Both the position numbers and the translations under genes were made by a program. This document shows, one piece after another, positions 46,109 through 47,067 of a DNA stretch of 47,067 bases. This DNA comes from Betaproteobacteria bacterium. GTDB taxonomy: Bacteria; Pseudomonadota; Gammaproteobacteria; Burkholderiales; SG8-39. The DNA lies in contig SHXF01000026.1 in the NCBI GenBank assembly GCA_009693435.1, positions 1 through 47,067 of the forward strand, read 5' to 3'. The notes below the pieces were generated by a model, which was given only the letters and a program-made list of their open reading frames with translations, did no database searches and was not told the origin of the DNA. How positions within the stretch are numbered: the first letter of the stretch is position 1; each line of letters starts with the position of its first letter.

Positions 46109-47067
46109 ATGTTGAAGCGAACGCTGTTGTGGATACTCGCGCTGCTTGGTCCGGCGGTTGCGGCCGCACAGGACGTTGTCAAGGTCGGCATCGTCGCACC
46201 ATTCAGCGGACCGTTCGCAGTCTATGGCCAGCAGTTCCAGCGCGGCGCGGAACTCTACCTGGAGGAGATCGGAGGGCGCGCAGGCAACACGAAAATCGAG
46301 CTGATCCTGCGCGACGAGTCCGGCGGACCGGAGCGGGTGAGGCAGATCACGCAGGAGCTGATCGTTCGCGACGGGGCGCAGATCCTCGGCGGCTATGTGT
46401 TCACGCCCAGCGCGCTCGCGATAGCGCCGCTGGTCACGCAAAGCAAGATGCCGACGGTGATTTTCAATGCCGCCACCGGAATGGTCACGCGCCGTTCGCC
46501 TTATTTTGCGCGTGTATCGATGTCTTCCTGGCAGGGCTCGTACACGATAGCGGAGTGGGCGGCCAGGAACGGTGTGAAAGAAGCGTTTGTGGCGGTTTCC
46601 GATTACGCGCCCGGCCATGATTCGCGCGACGGGTTCAAGGCGGCCTTCGTCAAAGGCGGGGGCAAGGTTGTCGGCGAAATGCTGATCCCGGTCAGCACCA
46701 CCGACTTCGGTCCGTTCATGCAGAGGATTCGCGACTCCAAACCCGGAGCGGTCTACGTGTTCATGCCGGTAGGCCCGCCCTCAGTGGCGTTCGTGAAAAC
46801 ATTTCACTCCTATGGGCTCGGGTCGGCAGGTGTCCGGCTGCTGGGCACCGGCGAGACCGATGAACTGGAACTCGCCGCGATCGGCGAGCAGGCGCTGGGC
46901 ATGATCACGTCCTACCATTACTCGCCCTATCTCGATAACCCCGAGAACAAGCGTTACGTGGCGGCATTCAAGAAAAAATTCGGCGCCACCGCAATAACCA
47001 ACTTCGCCTCTACCGCGGGTTATGACGGCATGCACGCCATCGCCGATGTGGTCGCAAAGCTGGGCGC
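46109..47067 (+). CDS. ABC transporter substrate-binding protein (LivK-like), cut by window end
   Basis: Open from ATG 46109 to the end of the window with no stop (319 codons). A signal peptide, MLKRTLLWILALLGPAVAAA, is followed by QDVVKVGIVAPFSGPFAVYG, the standard start of periplasmic binding proteins of the branched-chain amino acid type (Peripla_BP_6). Later segments are RDESGGPERVRQITQELIVR, ILGGYVFTPSALAIAPLVTQ, and FASTAGYDGMHAIADVVAKL close to the C-terminal end, so perhaps 50-70 residues are missing. It could serve the livHMGF set at 38-41 kb or lead a second transporter to the right of the window. Confidence 0.9.
   Translation, partial: MLKRTLLWILALLGPAVAAAQDVVKVGIVAPFSGPFAVYGQQFQRGAELYLEEIGGRAGNTKIELILRDESGGPERVRQITQELIVRDGAQILGGYVFTPSALAIAPLVTQSKMPTVIFNAATGMVTRRSPYFARVSMSSWQGSYTIAEWAARNGVKEAFVAVSDYAPGHDSRDGFKAAFVKGGGKVVGEMLIPVSTTDFGPFMQRIRDSKPGAVYVFMPVGPPSVAFVKTFHSYGLGSAGVRLLGTGETDELELAAIGEQALGMITSYHYSPYLDNPENKRYVAAFKKKFGATAITNFASTAGYDGMHAIADVVAKLG

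Overview
This 47 kb window is high-GC DNA from a proteobacterium. Nine intact tripartite-tricarboxylate receptor (TctC/Bug) genes point to the order Burkholderiales, probably an Alcaligenaceae-like or uncultured betaproteobacterium. That assignment is inferred from gene families only: there is no rRNA or other phylogenetic marker in the window. I see no tRNA, rRNA, CRISPR array, intact transposase or phage gene.

Layout. 0.2-2.3 kb: two tandem paralogous TctC receptors. 2.3-9.2 kb (minus strand): a likely catabolic operon of acyl-CoA ligase, a 27-codon coupled ORF, FAH-family hydrolase, DMT exporter, FAD-dependent dehydrogenase and PaaK-like CoA ligase, with a divergent MFS transporter at 9.4 kb. 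10.7-15.3 kb (minus): an apparent operon of short flavin reductase, 2[4Fe-4S] ferredoxin, large flavoprotein, TctC receptor and the two halves of a sulfopyruvate/phosphonopyruvate-decarboxylase-like TPP enzyme. 15.4-20.2 kb: an aromatic-ring-type FAD monooxygenase, then a gamma-glutamyltransferase plus TctC pair lying between two copies of the same flank (monooxygenase 3' end, dispersed repeat, amidase 3' end). 20.2-26.7 kb: a patch of toxin-antitoxin and defence genes and relics: HigA fragment, VapB/VapC-like pair, nonsense-mutated ORF, helicase fragment, HigB/HigA-like pair, Fic protein with its own palindrome, and a dead ParE beside an intact antitoxin. NmrA and TctC genes sit among them. 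26.8-31.2 kb (minus): TctC, methyltransferase, a small unknown protein, a TctC-amidohydrolase chimera and another TctC. 31.5-37.5 kb: a frameshifted ORF, a SnoaL-like protein, a DUF2007 protein, REP-like repeats, a membrane-anchored delta-60-repeat protein, a small membrane protein and a TctC. 38.2-47.1 kb: a branched-chain-type ABC transporter (livH-M-G-F), an FAD amine-oxidase/phytoene-desaturase-like protein, guaC, a TctC and the start of a LivK-like binding protein cut by the window edge.

How the genes fit together. Most of the window looks like uptake plus breakdown of organic acids or aromatic/alicyclic acids: solute receptors capture substrates, CoA ligases activate them, flavoproteins, ferredoxin and monooxygenase act on the carbon skeleton, and FAH or TPP enzymes cleave C-C bonds. 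Specific substrates cannot be read from the sequence. No TctA or TctB membrane subunit and no classical transcriptional regulator is present; the only DNA-binding proteins are antitoxins and the winged-helix end of Fic.

The strongest unexplained structure is repetitive DNA. Four copies of a roughly 90-bp intergenic element, all on the + strand, carry a hairpin whose stem changes in a compensatory way. Six minisatellites with 12-20 bp units are also present, one of which grows out of the stop codon of a receptor gene. A REP/BIME-like palindrome family occurs six times.
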